A DNA stretch of 64,000 nucleotides from Stratiolaelaps scimitus. Lineage: Eukaryota > Arthropoda > Arachnida > Mesostigmata > Laelapidae. The DNA is taken from the NCBI GenBank assembly GCA_019614645.1, contig JABWDB010000001.1, positions 15,851,501 through 15,915,500 of the forward strand, in the 5' to 3' direction. Below, piece by piece: positions 35,723-49,669 of this stretch. Every line of letters starts with the position of its first letter. Position 1 is the first letter of the stretch. The notes beneath the pieces were generated by a model, which did no database searches, was not told where the DNA came from, and was given only the letters and a program-made list of their open reading frames with translations. The translations under genes and the position numbers were made by a program.

Positions 35723-37721
35723 CAATGAGCAACCTTTTTATTTTTTTGAGAGGAGGGAACAATGAGGAACCTAACAGTGGTCAACTGTCACCTGCATCCA
35801 CATGGAGGAATCAGCAAAAATATGTTAAACCGATATCTAAATAAGCCTTGTATCTGACAATGCTCATGTTTATATCATATTTTCTTGTCTTGTTTCGCCA
35901 AAAGGACGGGGTATACGCTCACCGGAATCCCGCCTTACTCCAGCTAAGTTGTTCTTTTCCAAACTCGGCTTGCGAAGGCAGCAAGAGGCACGTTTCATTT
36001 CTGTGCGGCCTGCAAGGCTGTCAGGCGTCGACCTTGCTCCCCGTGCGAGCAAAATGAACCACCAGTAACGACAGTCTGCAGTAGCAGACACAGCCGTGGA
36101 TGGCCATAGCAGGACACCCATAAGATCGCACAAGCGCCGCGTCGCTGTTTTAAAGACGTCCTTCCGCTTTAAAAAGAGGAAACAACCGAGAGAAAGACGA
36201 ACGTGTGCCTGACTGAAAGTCAGTGTCTGGGTATGTGTTGGTGTGTGGGTGTCTCGGAACGAGAATGAAGATAGAGACTAAACGCGTCCCGAAGAGAATG
36301 AACAGGAACAGACGAAACGGAAAATGTCCGAAAAGCCGAATAAGCGCCGCCAGAAGACCCAGCCAGTAGTGGGTGTGGAACAGGGACAAAAACTGCGAAA
36401 GGCGCGATCGGAAATAGGGGAAGCACGCTGCAGGAACAGGCTCAGATTGTGTGTATCCGTATGTGTGTGAGTGAGGTTAGTGTGGAAGCGAGTGGAGGTA
36501 GGACAAAATAGCTCCACGTAAAGTATAGACACGAAACGAGAAGGGAGTCAGAGATGGATAGATAGATAGAACAAGAAGAAAGACCTTGACTTGGCTGGAG
36601 AACGAAGGCGAGGGGTTTGGCCCGCTGGTTCGTTGGTCCTGTCGACGGCTGGACCAGTGCCCATGGACGGCGACCTGGGAACCTGTCACTTGGGTTTCGA
36701 CGGAAGAAAAAACGGGATTTCAGAGTTCTTTAGCCTTTGGGCTACCATCCCTCGTTTCTGCTAACGGTCGCTTCGGTCGCAGTGCGAGCAATAAACGAAA
36801 TAAATCGCAAGCAGCCACGACACGAACCGGTGACCAATGGTCTCTTTATCTCACATAGTAAAGTCCTATCCACATCCACTGCTTACTCCCTTCATTCACT
36901 CCAGTCGTCGACCTCTTTCGTTCCGCGGCTGCCTGCCTTAGCGTTGGTCCGCTATCATTACTTTTGTTATTGCTATTTCAACTGTTGTTGTTACTGGCAG
37001 TCTTCCTTTTTTATTTGGAGCGAAAGAACTGCGAATCCCGAACCGCGTTCGAGCAGTTGAAGCCACCGTTCGTCGCCATGCCCCGACCAGCCAACCAGCA
37101 GCAGCAATGTCACGTTGCTCTTTTCGCAACACTCACCGAGGACACCGCACGCCGGTCCCGTGGAACGCGACGCAGCACCATGGGGTTTCGCTGTTTTATT
37201 TAGGCACCTCTCACCCCCCCCCCCTTCCCAACTCGCCCCATCGTCTGTCTCAGCCTTCGCCGACTGCAACGCCCACTTTCTTCTGTTTTCAAGGCGGGGG
37301 TTTCCCCGTTGTCAAATGGAACAAAGCTCTTATCACAAATAGAAAATAAAAATCTCCCTAAACCCAGCCCCTCCTCACTCGACTCACTCGGACTGCTCAA
37401 GTTTGCAGCAAACGTTGAGCGACTACGGAACGGATGGCCGTCGTTAAGGCCCTGATACACGCAGAGGACCTGGATCGGACCTTTTTCTCGCTATACAGGA
37501 CGTGTGCGAGAACCTGATGCCATGCTTGGGGTTGCCACATTAGACGACGATGAAAAGCTAGATTGCGATCGGAGGGTCCCCGAACTACGATTAAATCTCA
37601 CTGATCGAGACCACTCTGCTCCGTGGAAGTCATGCTCGCAATGCCAATCTGAAAATTATGCCGAGTGATAAAAATTCCTTCCTGCTGGTCATTACTCCAT
37701 GCGAATCATTTTGAATCTTAC
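35723..37721. other. GC-rich non-coding stretch
   Basis: 35880-37480 is GC-rich with many overlapping 60-107 codon frames on both strands, a GATA-type run (about 36555-36570) and a C12 run (37213-37224). No frame has recognisable motifs. Possibly regulatory. Confidence 0.45.
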
Positions 37722-37757
37722 ATATATGTATATATAATATATATATATATATATATA
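37722..37757. repeat. (TA)n microsatellite
   Basis: About 36 bases of nearly pure alternating TA. Confidence 0.9.
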
Positions 37758-37940
37758 GTCATGGTCTGACACCCTGTCCCCTACAGTGTCACTAATTCCT
37801 GTATATATTAAGGGCACCATTAACATGAAATAAATACCTATATGACCTTATATACTACCTTACCCATGTGCTAGTCGATTAATATGAATAACAACATCAC
37901 AAACAGTCGACATTGACAAAATGATCATTACTAGATTATC

Positions 37941-38134
37941 TAGATTATTATTACTACATTATCTATTATTATTACTACATTATCTATTATTATTACTACA
38001 TTATCTATTATTATTACTACATTATCTATTATTATTACTACATTATCTATTATTATTACTACATTATCTATTATTATTACTACATTATCTATTATTATTA
38101 CTACATTATCTATTATTATTATTACTACATTATC
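37941..38134. repeat. 21-bp minisatellite, nine units
   Basis: The block CTACATTATC recurs at 37954, 37975, 37996, 38017, 38038, 38059, 38080 and 38101 in exact 21-bp register, then once more at 38125 after a unit lengthened by one TTA triplet. Every unit is a multiple of three, so frames stay open across the array on both strands (a seven-residue HYLLLLL repeat on plus, DNVVIII on minus). The interior units are identical, pointing to recent slippage or unequal exchange. No flanking gene makes the product credible. Confidence 0.95.
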
Positions 38135-41100
38135 CACCACATATCAACTCGATTGTCCCACATGTTTTCACAGACGAAACAGTACGAGAGAGAGTCCACC
38201 ACAAAATGATATGCGCTGAGTCGCGTTACTCGGCACAGACTGTAGTCTTTATCGGACATTCCAATCTGTAAACGGGATCTAAATTACATGATGAAACGAA
38301 CGTGGACTCCACATAGTAAAGATGCGGAAAGAGGATTTGAAAGCACTCAGCGGAGTAGCTTAGCGTCCAAAAGTCCAAAGTGACAGAAGCCGACGCTACC
38401 CATAGGTCTTCTATAGCAAGGTCGCAGTCCCAGCAGTTTCGCCTGTGCATACCCTTCGCATAAAACATCTTTGTCTTAGACCTTGGGTTTGAAAACGGTG
38501 TTCACGTTGTGGACTAGACCTCTCAAACGTGGTTCGAGAAAATGGAAAACACAGCGTTAGAGCAGATCTCTGAACCAGATACATGAGGTAGACATGTGTA
38601 ATTCCCCTCGATATGAGCGTTTTTACGGCTTAAGTGAACGAACTGGTTGAAATAATATTAGAGATGAAAAAAAGTTAGCCGATAATTGATCGAAAAAGGT
38701 TTTTTAACGCAAATTTGTTGATAAAAAAGGCAGCACAGTGAACTTGGAAATGATACCAGAACACATTTTAATATCCAGAAGATACCACGTCTAAACGAAT
38801 TATTTCCAATCAAATCAAAAATAAATATCTGTATCAACCTGTTTGATCATTTTTCAGCCGATCTCAATCGCATGAGTGATATATGGAAAATGTTTTAAGA
38901 GACAACTTCACTAAATAATCAGCATCAAGTATGCCAAACTAACAACACTGGCTAAAAATTAAATACACATAAAGTTTCGAATTCTGATACTTGACAATTT
39001 TGATACGCATTCTCTATCGTGGACACCCTATAAGAATTACTTCTGGTCAGAACAATCTTCTTTGTTGGTCCGCTTGTTCCTATATCGACTTCACTGTTTA
39101 AATAGCAGTAAAAAATCAACCTAAATTTCTTCGGTTTTTATATCGGGACCTTGTCGTGTTTTACATGACTGTGTTATCGCGTCCCGTTAACATCTGACAT
39201 AATTTGCTTGCAATTCTCGGTGAGTCAGAAGTAACATGTCGACCTCTAATGTCGTTGCCTGTACTATGTTAACATGGTTCGTCCTAGTTCACTGTATTGC
39301 TGCTACAAAGCAAGCTCAACAACACGGAAGCCTATTCGCGAATATCCATTTGGGTGAATGTCCGTGCCGCCAGACAGTGCAAATGCCTGGAAGGAAATCC
39401 ATGCTGCTGCTGCTGCTGACGGTAAACCGAGCCAGTGCGGTAGAGAAGGTGTAGAACCCGTTGTCGTAGGCTAACCATGAACAAAAATAATCGCGAAACG
39501 GTCTGGCTCCCCTTGGTCCTTTAGTCTAGTTAGTCTAAGCGATGTCTGTGAGGCTGCCCTCGACGAAGACAGCAGTTAGATACCCTACTACGACGGGGCT
39601 GCACGACGCTCCTAATGATAGCGCCAAACTCGCTCTCCGCAAGTGAGAGAGTGGAGAGCGAACGCAGGCAGAGGAGCAAGTCCGCTAGAAGACATACGCC
39701 CGAAGAACATACACGATGTTATCTAAACGTCTGCATATGAATGTACGAGCACGTATAACGTGTGGGCGGGTTTGTGTGTGTGTGTGCTAATGCGAACTTG
39801 CGTGGAACTGGGCGGAAATAAGTCAGCAATGGTGGCTTTCTTAGCTGCTTCTGCTGCTGCTGCTGTTACCAAATGAGATCGTGTACACGTTAAAACGGAA
39901 TAAGCGCACAGGAAACAAAACTTTTCCAGCCCTCAACATACTACAGAGATGTGAGAAGCTATTGGTTTCAGAACGTATAAGTTAGCGGATAGTAGCAGCT
40001 GGTGTCGTGGACAGTTGTTGACCAACATCCATGAATCGTGGACTCACACGGGATGAGTCTCCTTTCAGGTCAGGTATCTTTGACTGGTCGTTGTATTCAG
40101 GTCAGACTCATATATATAATCAGATCGACTCATGTCGATTCATCGAAACGGCAGCGAATATCTTGTGGCGACCGAATCACCGGCAAGTAAAATACTTTAA
40201 CAAGTCCGTGGACAAAACCAACGTGAATGGTCAACTTTAAGTGATATTCAAAGGTCAGAGAGATGCTTATTAATCAGAGTTTAACATGATGTCCATGGCA
40301 GCTGAAAATATTTTTGTATACCGACGATCTGTATACTAAGCTATTGTGCTTCCTCATCATGATCTTCTGAATAGATTACATGTATGTGTGTCCTATCCGT
40401 TGTTTGCCATTTTGAACAATAGCCCATTATACCAGTATGGTAAAGATGTATATAACGTTACATTATTCGACAACAATGACCTACTCCTCTGTTGACAGAT
40501 TGCCGAGACGTACTTTCGCCAAAAGGCTGAGCGGACAATAGATGAACAAGAAAAGTGGAACTCGGCTATCTATTGTCAGTAAAAGACTGACCCACCCAAG
40601 ACGGAACCACAGTACAATACATTTGGGATACATAACAAAAGAAAAACAAGATCAAAAAGAGCGGACACACACAACCGCTCATGGATTGAACTTTTGGCCA
40701 GCTTCATGCAATACGCTCGTACAAACTAGCCTCGGAGGCAACTCCTGCAGAATGGATTCAACTCAATGGAGCAGCTCCATTTGATACGCCCGTAATCATG
40801 TGGCTGCACTAGTGAAACCAGTGCGCGTTGCACAATCGCGCAATCCCGATTTTCATTCATCTATTTTTGTTCAAGGAGGCTAGACATAAGCCAAGCCCGT
40901 ACAGACTAGCAGAGGCGTATAGTCATGAGACATTTTGAAAAAAAAACATCTATTGTGGGTAAATCTCGTATGAATGGTATCTATCGAATTAACGTATTGT
41001 ATTATATTATAACTAACTTTGGCAATGTGGAGATAAATTCAAGGTGAATTGTCACTGTGAAATTGTTTGCCGTTGCATGAGTGGTACAGCAAACATATGC

Positions 41101-43960
41101 GATGAAACGCACCGATAGAGCTCAACAGTCACTGATATCGTTAGCAATGTTGTCCAAATCGTGTTCAGTACCTCGATGCAGTGAATATCATCCGTGAAAT
41201 TTCACGAAGTGATACCTCTAAGACCATATGCACCACTCAATGGTTAACGGTCTCTTATATCTCAACCCCTTCTAAGGAGTCATTTTCCCTATCGCTGAAA
41301 TACTGCATCACACAGTCGCCATTACAACTATTATAGCTACAACCAATATTAATAGGGCCGTCGACACACGAGTCCTTTGACTAAATCTTTCCCTTCATCT
41401 CCCTTCGTCCAACGTGCGATTTATCCGGCTGTGTCTATATGCGTGTGTGCCTGTGTGAAAGAGCCTATCTCCCATTTGAGCTAAAGAGGCTTCATTCGCG
41501 TTCATTCTATCTGCTTCTCGCTTAGGATGAATTCGCAGTTCCGGAGGATACACTTAGTGCACTCAACGCGGCTCAACACCAGTTCTCTTTAGCTGAGCTG
41601 AGCTGACTATTTCGGTGGGTGTAAATGTTTACTGATCTAAGGAGAACCCATTTGTGGTGACAATTTGCAGATGTATATATATTCGACACCTCGCGTAGGA
41701 TGGGAACGATTCTGGGATTTCAAATAACCTTCTCACAAGCGAGACATCATGGAGGCTGCCCGGTCTCGCCACTCCTAGTGGTCTGGCCCAGCTCATTGGA
41801 GGCCATTTAGGTTAAGATGGGTGACGGAGTCGAGAAGTCCACCGATAATGCGCGTGCGTACGAGGCGAAGTGGAGGAGCTTCCTTGTGTGAGTATCAACT
41901 GAAGCATTTCGATCATTGAGGTGATCAATGCACCCATCGTCTGGGAAGGAACCATCTAATTCCAATGGAGAATGGGCCATTGATATCCTAGCTGTAGATG
42001 GTCTCGCTATAGATGCTAAGGATAAACACGAACTCACTTTGTCTTCGCCAGTTATACGGTCCTAACCTTCGGATAATGGTCAATCGAGAAGGCTAAAATG
42101 AGTCATTCTTCCCTGAGTAAGAACCTAAAATAAAATTAGTTGAATGGGCTCTCCTTATACGTTGCCTGTGATTTACCAATCATCATAGCGCGGATCTTAC
42201 TAATATATTGCGAATCTAGCTGAGCTAAACTAGTTCTAAAATGCTATTAGTCAGTTATTTGTGACGATGTGAGACGCCTTAGAGCTTACAATCTTGATCG
42301 ATCCTCGAGTGCAGTGCACCGCTTGTTGAATTCAATCGCGGCGTGTGGTACTATAATAGCAAACTGTGGTGGAGAACAGCGTGCGGAACAATCTTTCTAA
42401 AGATCGCAGCCTACGTTATTAGACTATTCCTTAGTTTACTTTGCACAAGGTCGTCTTAAGGTTTGCTCATATTTGTCTTAAAGTATCATATACTCCATAT
42501 CCGCTGCACTAATCGAACTATAGAGTGAAAGGCATTCCAGCCGTTCGCCAAGGGTTAATCAGCGTTAATACATACATATGTATATAGAATAGCATAGCTC
42601 TCTCGAGGGAAGAGTCTTTCTTTCTTGGTTTGAACAAACCCCAGTCATCTCGCCCATGATACCGAAATTCTTCGAAAATACTATTACCTAACACTTTGTA
42701 TGTGATGTGCATATACTACAAAGGTTTCCTTCTGCTGTCGTGAGATATATGCCCATTGGCATACAGCAACAGATGCGGTACATGATCTCTAGCGTTGCCG
42801 GCCGGATATAATACCTTGAAACTGGGCTATCTCAGCAGCTGATTACAAACATAGCCGCCGCATCTTCCGCATGGAGTACGTAGGACCACTACACTCACAT
42901 TTAACGGTTCATTAAGTATGAAGCATAGCGTCCGTGTCACTTGCAGAGCATTCTATTTTCTAAGTAAACCTAAAATAGAGTGTGTTTCTTCGCGTTTTCG
43001 CCGTGGCGTTTACTGCAGGATATTTGTAGATTGCCTCAGCTGCAGGAAAGTGCAGTTCTTCTTTAGCTTTGCAGCGATATTTGCTCTTAAACCGTTCGGT
43101 ACTCTATCATTTCCTAACTAATTGAGACGTCACTTTCAACCGATAGAAACATCGGGCGGAGTTTCTTACTGCCCCGCAAACGAGCGCGTCACACGCTCAG
43201 TAACTTCCATTAGGCACCTAGTTATATTCTCATTTTTATCTTGCCCCCATAATTCAGCCCTAATCCTTGGCGAGCTCTGGGAAGGACACCGTCTGACAGA
43301 AGAAGTGATTCCCCCTTTTTCAACGAAAAAGATCAACTGGGATATAATACGGCCTGAGTATCATTGATATTAAGAGAACTAAGCTTGAAGCAGAAGCTCT
43401 GAACAGGCCGCCGTAATGTACGACCGGAAGGGGCCCAAACTAAAGAAAGGTCGTCGAGGATACCGAGCGAGAACCGAACTAGGATAGATAGGAGATAAGA
43501 AGCCAGGCTCAATATTTAAGCAAACATCAAGCAATTGGCCTTTCTTCTTCTTTGCCACGCTTCTACAAGACCAGCCTGAGTCGACTTGTATAAACTAATC
43601 CGTCAACAGCTTCGTCAAGGCTACCTGCTGACCTAACAGTGACTGCAGACTCAGACTCTTACTCGATCAGACTCGACCACAGATGTCCTGTTGCCTTTCA
43701 TCTTTCTATATGTTCCACATGGTAGAATATCAAAAGGGGATGATAAAACAAAATATGGAAACCGCAACAGAATGCCTAGATACGCTCCATCAACGAAATA
43801 CCCTCGAGTTCGCTGCTGGTACTTGGTACGATTCATTCTGCAGCTTGCAGTTCTACTTCCCCTCCTATTACTGCGCTTAAACAACAACCCTTAGGCAAAG
43901 ACCCAGTTTGCCTCTCGGTCGGCAAGCACCAGAGTGGCGTTTCGACCTTGAATGTAACCT
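38135..43960. other. Long mixed non-coding stretch
   Basis: Few frames over 70 codons and none recognised. 38540-39180 is AT-rich and frame-poor. 39780 has a short GT run and 39859-39870 a GCT run. 40840-41800 holds no frame of 60 codons. The minus frame at 41807-42037 and plus frames at 42918-43367 have no motifs. Confidence 0.55.
39236..39454 (+). CDS. Small ATG frame with hydrophobic N-terminus, possible secreted peptide
   Basis: The ATG at 39236 (context AAC ATG T) opens 72 codons starting MSTSNVVACTMLTWFVLVH, a signal-peptide-like stretch followed by CIAATKQAQQ, then GECPCRQTVQMPGRKS. A CTG repeat encodes a short leucine run near the end. Cysteines at about residues 9, 20, 43 and 45 are too few to suggest a known toxin or peptide-hormone fold. 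No homologue was recognised; chance is likely. Confidence 0.12.
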   Translation: MSTSNVVACTMLTWFVLVHCIAATKQAQQHGSLFANIHLGECPCRQTVQMPGRKSMLLLLLTVNRASAVEKV

Positions 43961-46150
43961 GATATTTGGCTGCGGCTGTGGCGACGGTGGGGGCGACGCT
44001 GTCTGAGGTAGCGACGACGGCGTTGGCGGCGGCTGCTACCGTCGCGAGCTGCCCCTACCTTCGAAATTCGCTGTCTCTATCTCGAACGGCGTCTTCTCCT
44101 GTTCAGCCGGTTCGTTCCTTCCAGCCGGTTTGCACAAGCATACGCACACAGGGACACCACATCCACAAGCACACAAACCCTCGCAGACATCGTCGACCTG
44201 GGAGGATTTTAGCTACGAAACTCAAGAAAAAACGCCATGAAGGGCTCGCCCAGGGGTTTCCACTAAAAAGAGCATGGCGTGTGGTTGAACATTGGATACT
44301 GCTTGAAATATGAATATGATATTCACGACTGAACGTAATGTATACAGGAAGATACACCATAATATACAGGAAGACGTACGGCACTCGGTGCGCGCTCTAC
44401 GGAGCACAGTATTGAGTACATGGTGGGAGCGATGGGGCAAAAACGAGGTGAGTGCTCGGCCAGCATATGCGAACGAAAAAACAAGAAGCAGCAGCGGCTC
44501 TTCTGGTTTTTTTTTGTCGATAGCGAGGGAATATCCATTCGATATCCACTAGGCATAGCGGGACAAGGCTCGTAGTCATACATAGCCGTACATTTACTAA
44601 GACTTGACTGGGTTAGATCTGTGCGAGGCGAGAGGCCGTGGAACGGATCTTACGAACTAAAATAGGGCCGGCCAGTAGTAGGTAGTACTGTATGGCGAAT
44701 AAAATGAGACCGAATGGTTTAAAGTATAACCAACGTATTCGATGCCGGCGGTGGGCCAGGCAGCAGCCGGCTTCTTTCTCGGAGTCCGATTCAGCAGACG
44801 ACGAAATATCATTGATATATGTATGTTTCTGATATGCATGATATGACGTGAGCTGATAGCAGCGTTGACAGCATCAACTTATCTTAAAGTCTTAGTGGTT
44901 GGAAATCGCATTCGACCATGTCATTACCAGCAGAGAGAGAGAGAGATAGAGAGAACGTTCGCCGAGTTTGTTATTCATAACGATATATTACTGCTTGATG
45001 TAGACGATGTCTCGTATTTTCTTTATAATCGAATCGATCTCGTATGGGAACAGTGTATACATGAATAACTTAGGCTAGGTGGTCTTCTAGCCACTGTGGA
45101 GCTCGGGACGCGTTCCAAGTGATCCGTCCCAAGGTCTAAAATAGACGCATGCACAGGCGTACTTCAAAAGAACTTCCATGATAAGACCCGAGACGGTTCT
45201 AAATGGATAGTAGAATACGACATCGAATGACTAAATCATAAATATCATCGATTTGTGATGATCCTATCCTTGAATATTTTATTTCCATAATCATTCCTAC
45301 TCATGTCAGTATTTATTTATGTTAATACAAGACATGCCTGTATTTACAAGTATATACTGGAGTTTAAGCTGACACTTGTATGAAAAGTATCTTCATGATT
45401 TCGACAGAAGCGTTCCTGACAAGCTATTTTATACGGCCTTCGTTACCATGACATGGCTGCCAGGTCCTGGCATTATTATATTGGGGGAATGGTTCCTGAA
45501 AGAGCTAAAGGCCATCATCACCTTTTCCAGGCACTTTATCTGTGGATTTTGCCTGGCATGGGATCGGTGAAACAAAAGATCGGTAACCCCGACAGGTCCT
45601 CAAAGTAAACCATAAGTACGGTAAATGCTGAGGCCTGTCACATAGAGGAACCGCTGAGCGTCAGCTCGAAAAACAGCTCAAGGCCAACAGAGAGACTTTC
45701 ACAATTGAGGTAAACACTTGTAGAGTTGCCTAGGCGAGTTGACGTCTTATGTCAAAATCGCGTGGAGGGTCCTGCGTTATTTGTCTTTATATTTACACCG
45801 TTCAGCAGACACCCGTTATTCATCACTTATGTACACATATTCGCCGATCTTTAAGATCAGAGAGCATCCTTCTACTGCTGTAGTACAAGTGATATATATA
45901 TATATGACTATCATTTTTATTCAAATTTTTTCAACAACGTTTTCTGCCACGTCTGACTCACACCCAGCAAATGGCAATTCCAGCAGAATAGCATTGCTTG
46001 CCAGATAAACAATCGCCAGCTCATTCGAGATTCCGCTCGAAAATCTCTCCCTTCGCCAGATGTTACAATTATTCGCCAAGCGAATGAGATTCTTCCTCGC
46101 AACACTTTGCTGCGTCACACCACAGAACTCTATATGCGTACCGGGCAAGA
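43961..46150. other. Mixed non-coding stretch
   Basis: Short plus and minus frames overlap at 43966-44583. One plus frame (ATG at 44310) ends in phase 0 at GAG|GTGAGT (44447/44448) but has no other support. An (GA)n run lies at about 44934-44945. 45739-46008 has no motif. Confidence 0.5.
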
Positions 46151-46792
46151 TTTATTCGATTTACTGTCGAAGCTTGGGTCTCTCTCTCTTCTCGGCTCGA
46201 ATTTTCTCTCTATCTCATTTTTTTTTCTAATACCTTCCACGCGTTCCGCCTTTCGTCACCCTCTGCGCTTTCTCGCCGTTCGTCTATCATCCATCGGCTT
46301 CTTAATGTTCCGCAAATGCCATCAAGAAAATCCAACAGCGACGCCAGCCAGCTGGCTTCTAGCCTTCGCGGCTCCGTTCTCCACCAACGACGGGAGAACC
46401 TTAAAAGCCCTTGCTTTCGACAGACATCATGGAGCTGGCTTACGTTCGTCTCGTGCTCCTTTTTCGCCCTTCGCGCGGTCGGTTTAGTAGTATGAGGCCA
46501 ACTCGGGACTAGAGGCTGTAGTTTGTAGTAGGGGGGGTGGGGGGTAGCCTCAGCGTCGCGATAGCAGGCAGCAAGCAGCGAGACGACAGGCGCAAAACAA
46601 TCGAGTAGTCTGTCGCGTGCGAACCGCTGCGTCATCGGCGACCGACTTCTTCAGTTGCTGTTGCCACTGCTGCTGCTGCTGCTAGTTGTGCCGGCTAAAA
46701 TCATTCCACTAATGCAATTCTCTAGCCTGCCTGCTGCACGGTGGCGGCGAAAAGCCACGGCTCCAAAGTGGCGAGTGTGAGACGTTGAAGAC

Positions 46793-46826
<34 letters not shown>

Positions 46827-47130
46827 AAGAAGCCTAAAACGTCGAGCCGCAATAGTGGCGGTGCAAGAGGATGAGCAAGGGCGTTTCTTCACACCGCACC
46901 CGCTGTAAGATTGGGTTGGCTGTCGCCCGGCCTCGGGGCTTGTCGGCAGTCGACGGCCTTAATGTCTTATCAGGCGTCGAGCCCAGTACAGAGAGAATAC
47001 AGTGGGACGCGGTCGGGTTGCTTCCACGGTCACATAGACGGTCACATCCTATAGAACAAAGCCAGTGAGTGGTGGCAGCTGGGTGCCATCCAATTTCGGA
47101 CTGCAGCATTTGCAAAGGGGAAGACACGAA
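46151..47130. other. GC-rich island with GCC run
   Basis: Pyrimidine-rich at its start, then GC-rich with a GCT run (about 46670-46682) and (CGC)n at 46793-46826. Overlapping frames on both strands (126-codon plus, 141-codon minus) are low-complexity and unassigned. Confidence 0.45.
46793..46826. repeat. (CGC)n microsatellite
   Basis: About eleven uninterrupted GCC/CGC triplets, the longest triplet run in the window. Confidence 0.9.
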
Positions 47131-49510
47131 GACGGAACTATTATATTATATAATACATGCGACGGTTTGGGGAGGAGGGCCCATCAATTAAGAATTATTT
47201 AAAAAATGCATCACGCTAGTCGACAGCTGCAACGGGAGATGTCATGGCCATTTGACGCCTCCGACTGATTCGTACTTTGAAAGGTTAGATCAATTTCTAA
47301 GCCTTTAGTATTCGGTAATAATACTAGTTCGCGAAGCCATTGCTCAGGCGCAAGTGTAAGCGCATATAGTCCTTGACCAAATACGGCTTCATGTTAACAC
47401 CACAGTGGCTACCGCGTGAGTCGGCGAGCTCCCACCCAGGAACGTAGTCAGCTAAACTCAACGGAAACCGCATTTAGCTTTGTACGCGCACATGTTGATA
47501 GCGCAAGCCAATGTATGTCAATTAGGATAATTACTTGTCCATTACTATCTAAATACGTGTTATTGGAAAATCTCGCAAATGGGCAGAACACCCACACAAC
47601 AGATGTCTAAGGCCTTTCGATTAAACGACTTCTTCGTCGTTTCTGTCAATTCTGCCCTCCCAGCTTCCTTGGTCTGTCCTCGCCTTGAGGTTTCTGTCGA
47701 AACTGTCGCCCAAAGGCATCAGCTGAACTGCGAAAAATAAGAAAACAGTGAAATTTATTCAAGCTCTCGACGTCCACGCCGCCCACTTTCCAACTTGTAT
47801 TGGCACCTCAGTCGAGGAAAAATGACCAGGAATGAACCTGGACAGCAGGGCCGGTATGGGAAGAACAAATTCTCGAAAATAAATATCATCGGTTTTCCCG
47901 ATGTGACCGTGTCAAGCCGACTGGCTCCGCTAGTTAGTTCTGCGATTGTCGCGCTCGATTTCTACATAGAGAATACAACTGCTAATGTTATTAATGCAAG
48001 AAAAAATCATTCAGCTACCCCACTTGATCAAGTCGCACATCATCGCCGGACGATCGGTTACAGCAAAACGCTGGAATGGTGTCGTAGAAGGTCGTTTCGT
48101 ATTGCGCTTGTTTTTTTGTGAGCACACGCACAATCGAATAATGCCGTGCATATCGTCGTCGACTCCCGGCGCGACAAATACCTTTCATTGTTTATAGATA
48201 GATTGTTCACATGAGTTCATTTCAGTGCTTCATCCACCGAAATGTGTACTTGTAGCGCTGCATTACACACTTCGAAGATGTGGGCAGTATTGTTTTATAA
48301 AAATAATCTTTCATAAATAGGGTCAGCGCGTCCCACAGCGTTGATCGCTTCGAGGCAAACATCTTCCTACCGGCCTTTGCACGCATTCTATAGCGTTTAG
48401 CAGACCTCTGATGCGTGTAAGCCGATAGGTCACTATACACACCCGTTCCTCTATGTGGAACCTCCAAGCCACTTTGGTATACATATAAGACAATGTTGGA
48501 AGGTTCCAACAAACAGCTTAGGCATGCGTTGGCTGTTTTACCCACAAGAATAATACTACTGCTACTACTTTGTGATACACTTCGTGCAGTGCATAAAAAG
48601 ACGTACCTACTCCGGCGGCAGGCGTCGAATTCAAATACATTCAATGCCTATTTGCATGGCGAAGGCAATGTAACCTTTGGAGAACTTTTGAGAACAGTAT
48701 CTTTGGGCAATGCCACTTCACTGCCACCTATGTATACGCTATATGCAAAAGAAGTATCTAGCTTGTGATTCTCATATGACTTAGCTCTAGTGTCTAACCG
48801 ATGGTGCTTTGAAACTGTCTAAGTGATGTTTACATCTTTAATGGAGGCATTGTAAAAGGTGATGAAAGGTTATACATATTGTGTTTAACTTCCTGAGCCG
48901 CTAACTTCGGTCCTGGCTTCTGTCATAAATTGTTCTGGCTGTCACCATTAACAGTCGCCCATTTAAGTGGCATAAGGTGACGCGAAACTTAATATTATGC
49001 CACATTAGGGTTGTCTTTTTTTCTTATGAAGTTGTGCTGTTACACAGTTTAATGCACTGCTTCCAAATGTATTTTGCATGATTGTGTTTGACAATGTTTT
49101 TTGTTTGTCACCCCGTTCGCATTATATAGTAGCAGCCACTATAGGCCGACTCCGACGTCTTCGTGTGACAGATTGAAGATTTCTTTTTTCAAATAAAAAA
49201 TCTCGCGGAACAAAGATCGACGAAGCAATATGTGAGCCCGTCCATGCTGCTGACGTTTCCACTATGCCTCTGAAATAACTATTTTACAGGAGTATCTTCA
49301 CCTACTCTGCCACAGCGCCTCTAAAGCCATGCGTACCTGGAAGCAACCAAGTTTGAATCGTGTTTACACATCATTCAGTACTGGCTACGCAGTCGGCTAT
49401 ATTTCCAGCGGTGTGGTCAGGACCAAGTTCAAATATCATATTATAGGAAAATTATACTCAATGAATCTTAGCTTGGGTAAACACAACCACATTTACCGTT
49501 ATCGGACACG
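47131..49510. other. Mixed non-coding stretch
   Basis: A 108-codon plus frame (47795-48121) and a 140-codon minus frame (48222-48644, ending FRWMKH) look protein-like by eye. Neither has first-position G enrichment, and no family was recognised. The rest is AT-leaning without features. Confidence 0.45.
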
Positions 49511-49638
49511 ACCAGAGACATTCCAATTGCCGTGAAAGTGGGCCAATTTAGTGCAGGGTTGAGGTGAATGACAAATCGCCTCTGCCTGCTAAAACCATCC
49601 TCTGCTGAGAGTCTATCTCTTCCCTACCGATCGGTGTC

Positions 49639-49669
<31 letters not shown>

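Noticed and set aside
37941..38134. CRISPR array
   Set aside because: Units are contiguous 21-mers without unique spacers; a minisatellite in eukaryotic DNA.
37921..38271. 116-codon leucine-rich protein across the 21-bp repeat
   Set aside because: Open only because the repeat unit is a multiple of three without stops.
44310..44447. First exon ending at GAG|GTGAGT
   Set aside because: Frame of 46 codons with nothing else in support; about four such donor sites are expected by chance in the window.
46210..46635. 141-codon minus-strand frame
   Set aside because: GC-rich island, composition-driven, no recognisable domain.
48222..48644. 140-codon minus-strand frame ending FRWMKH
   Set aside because: Looks protein-like by eye, but first-position G is not enriched over second position and several frames of this length are expected by chance; no family recognised.
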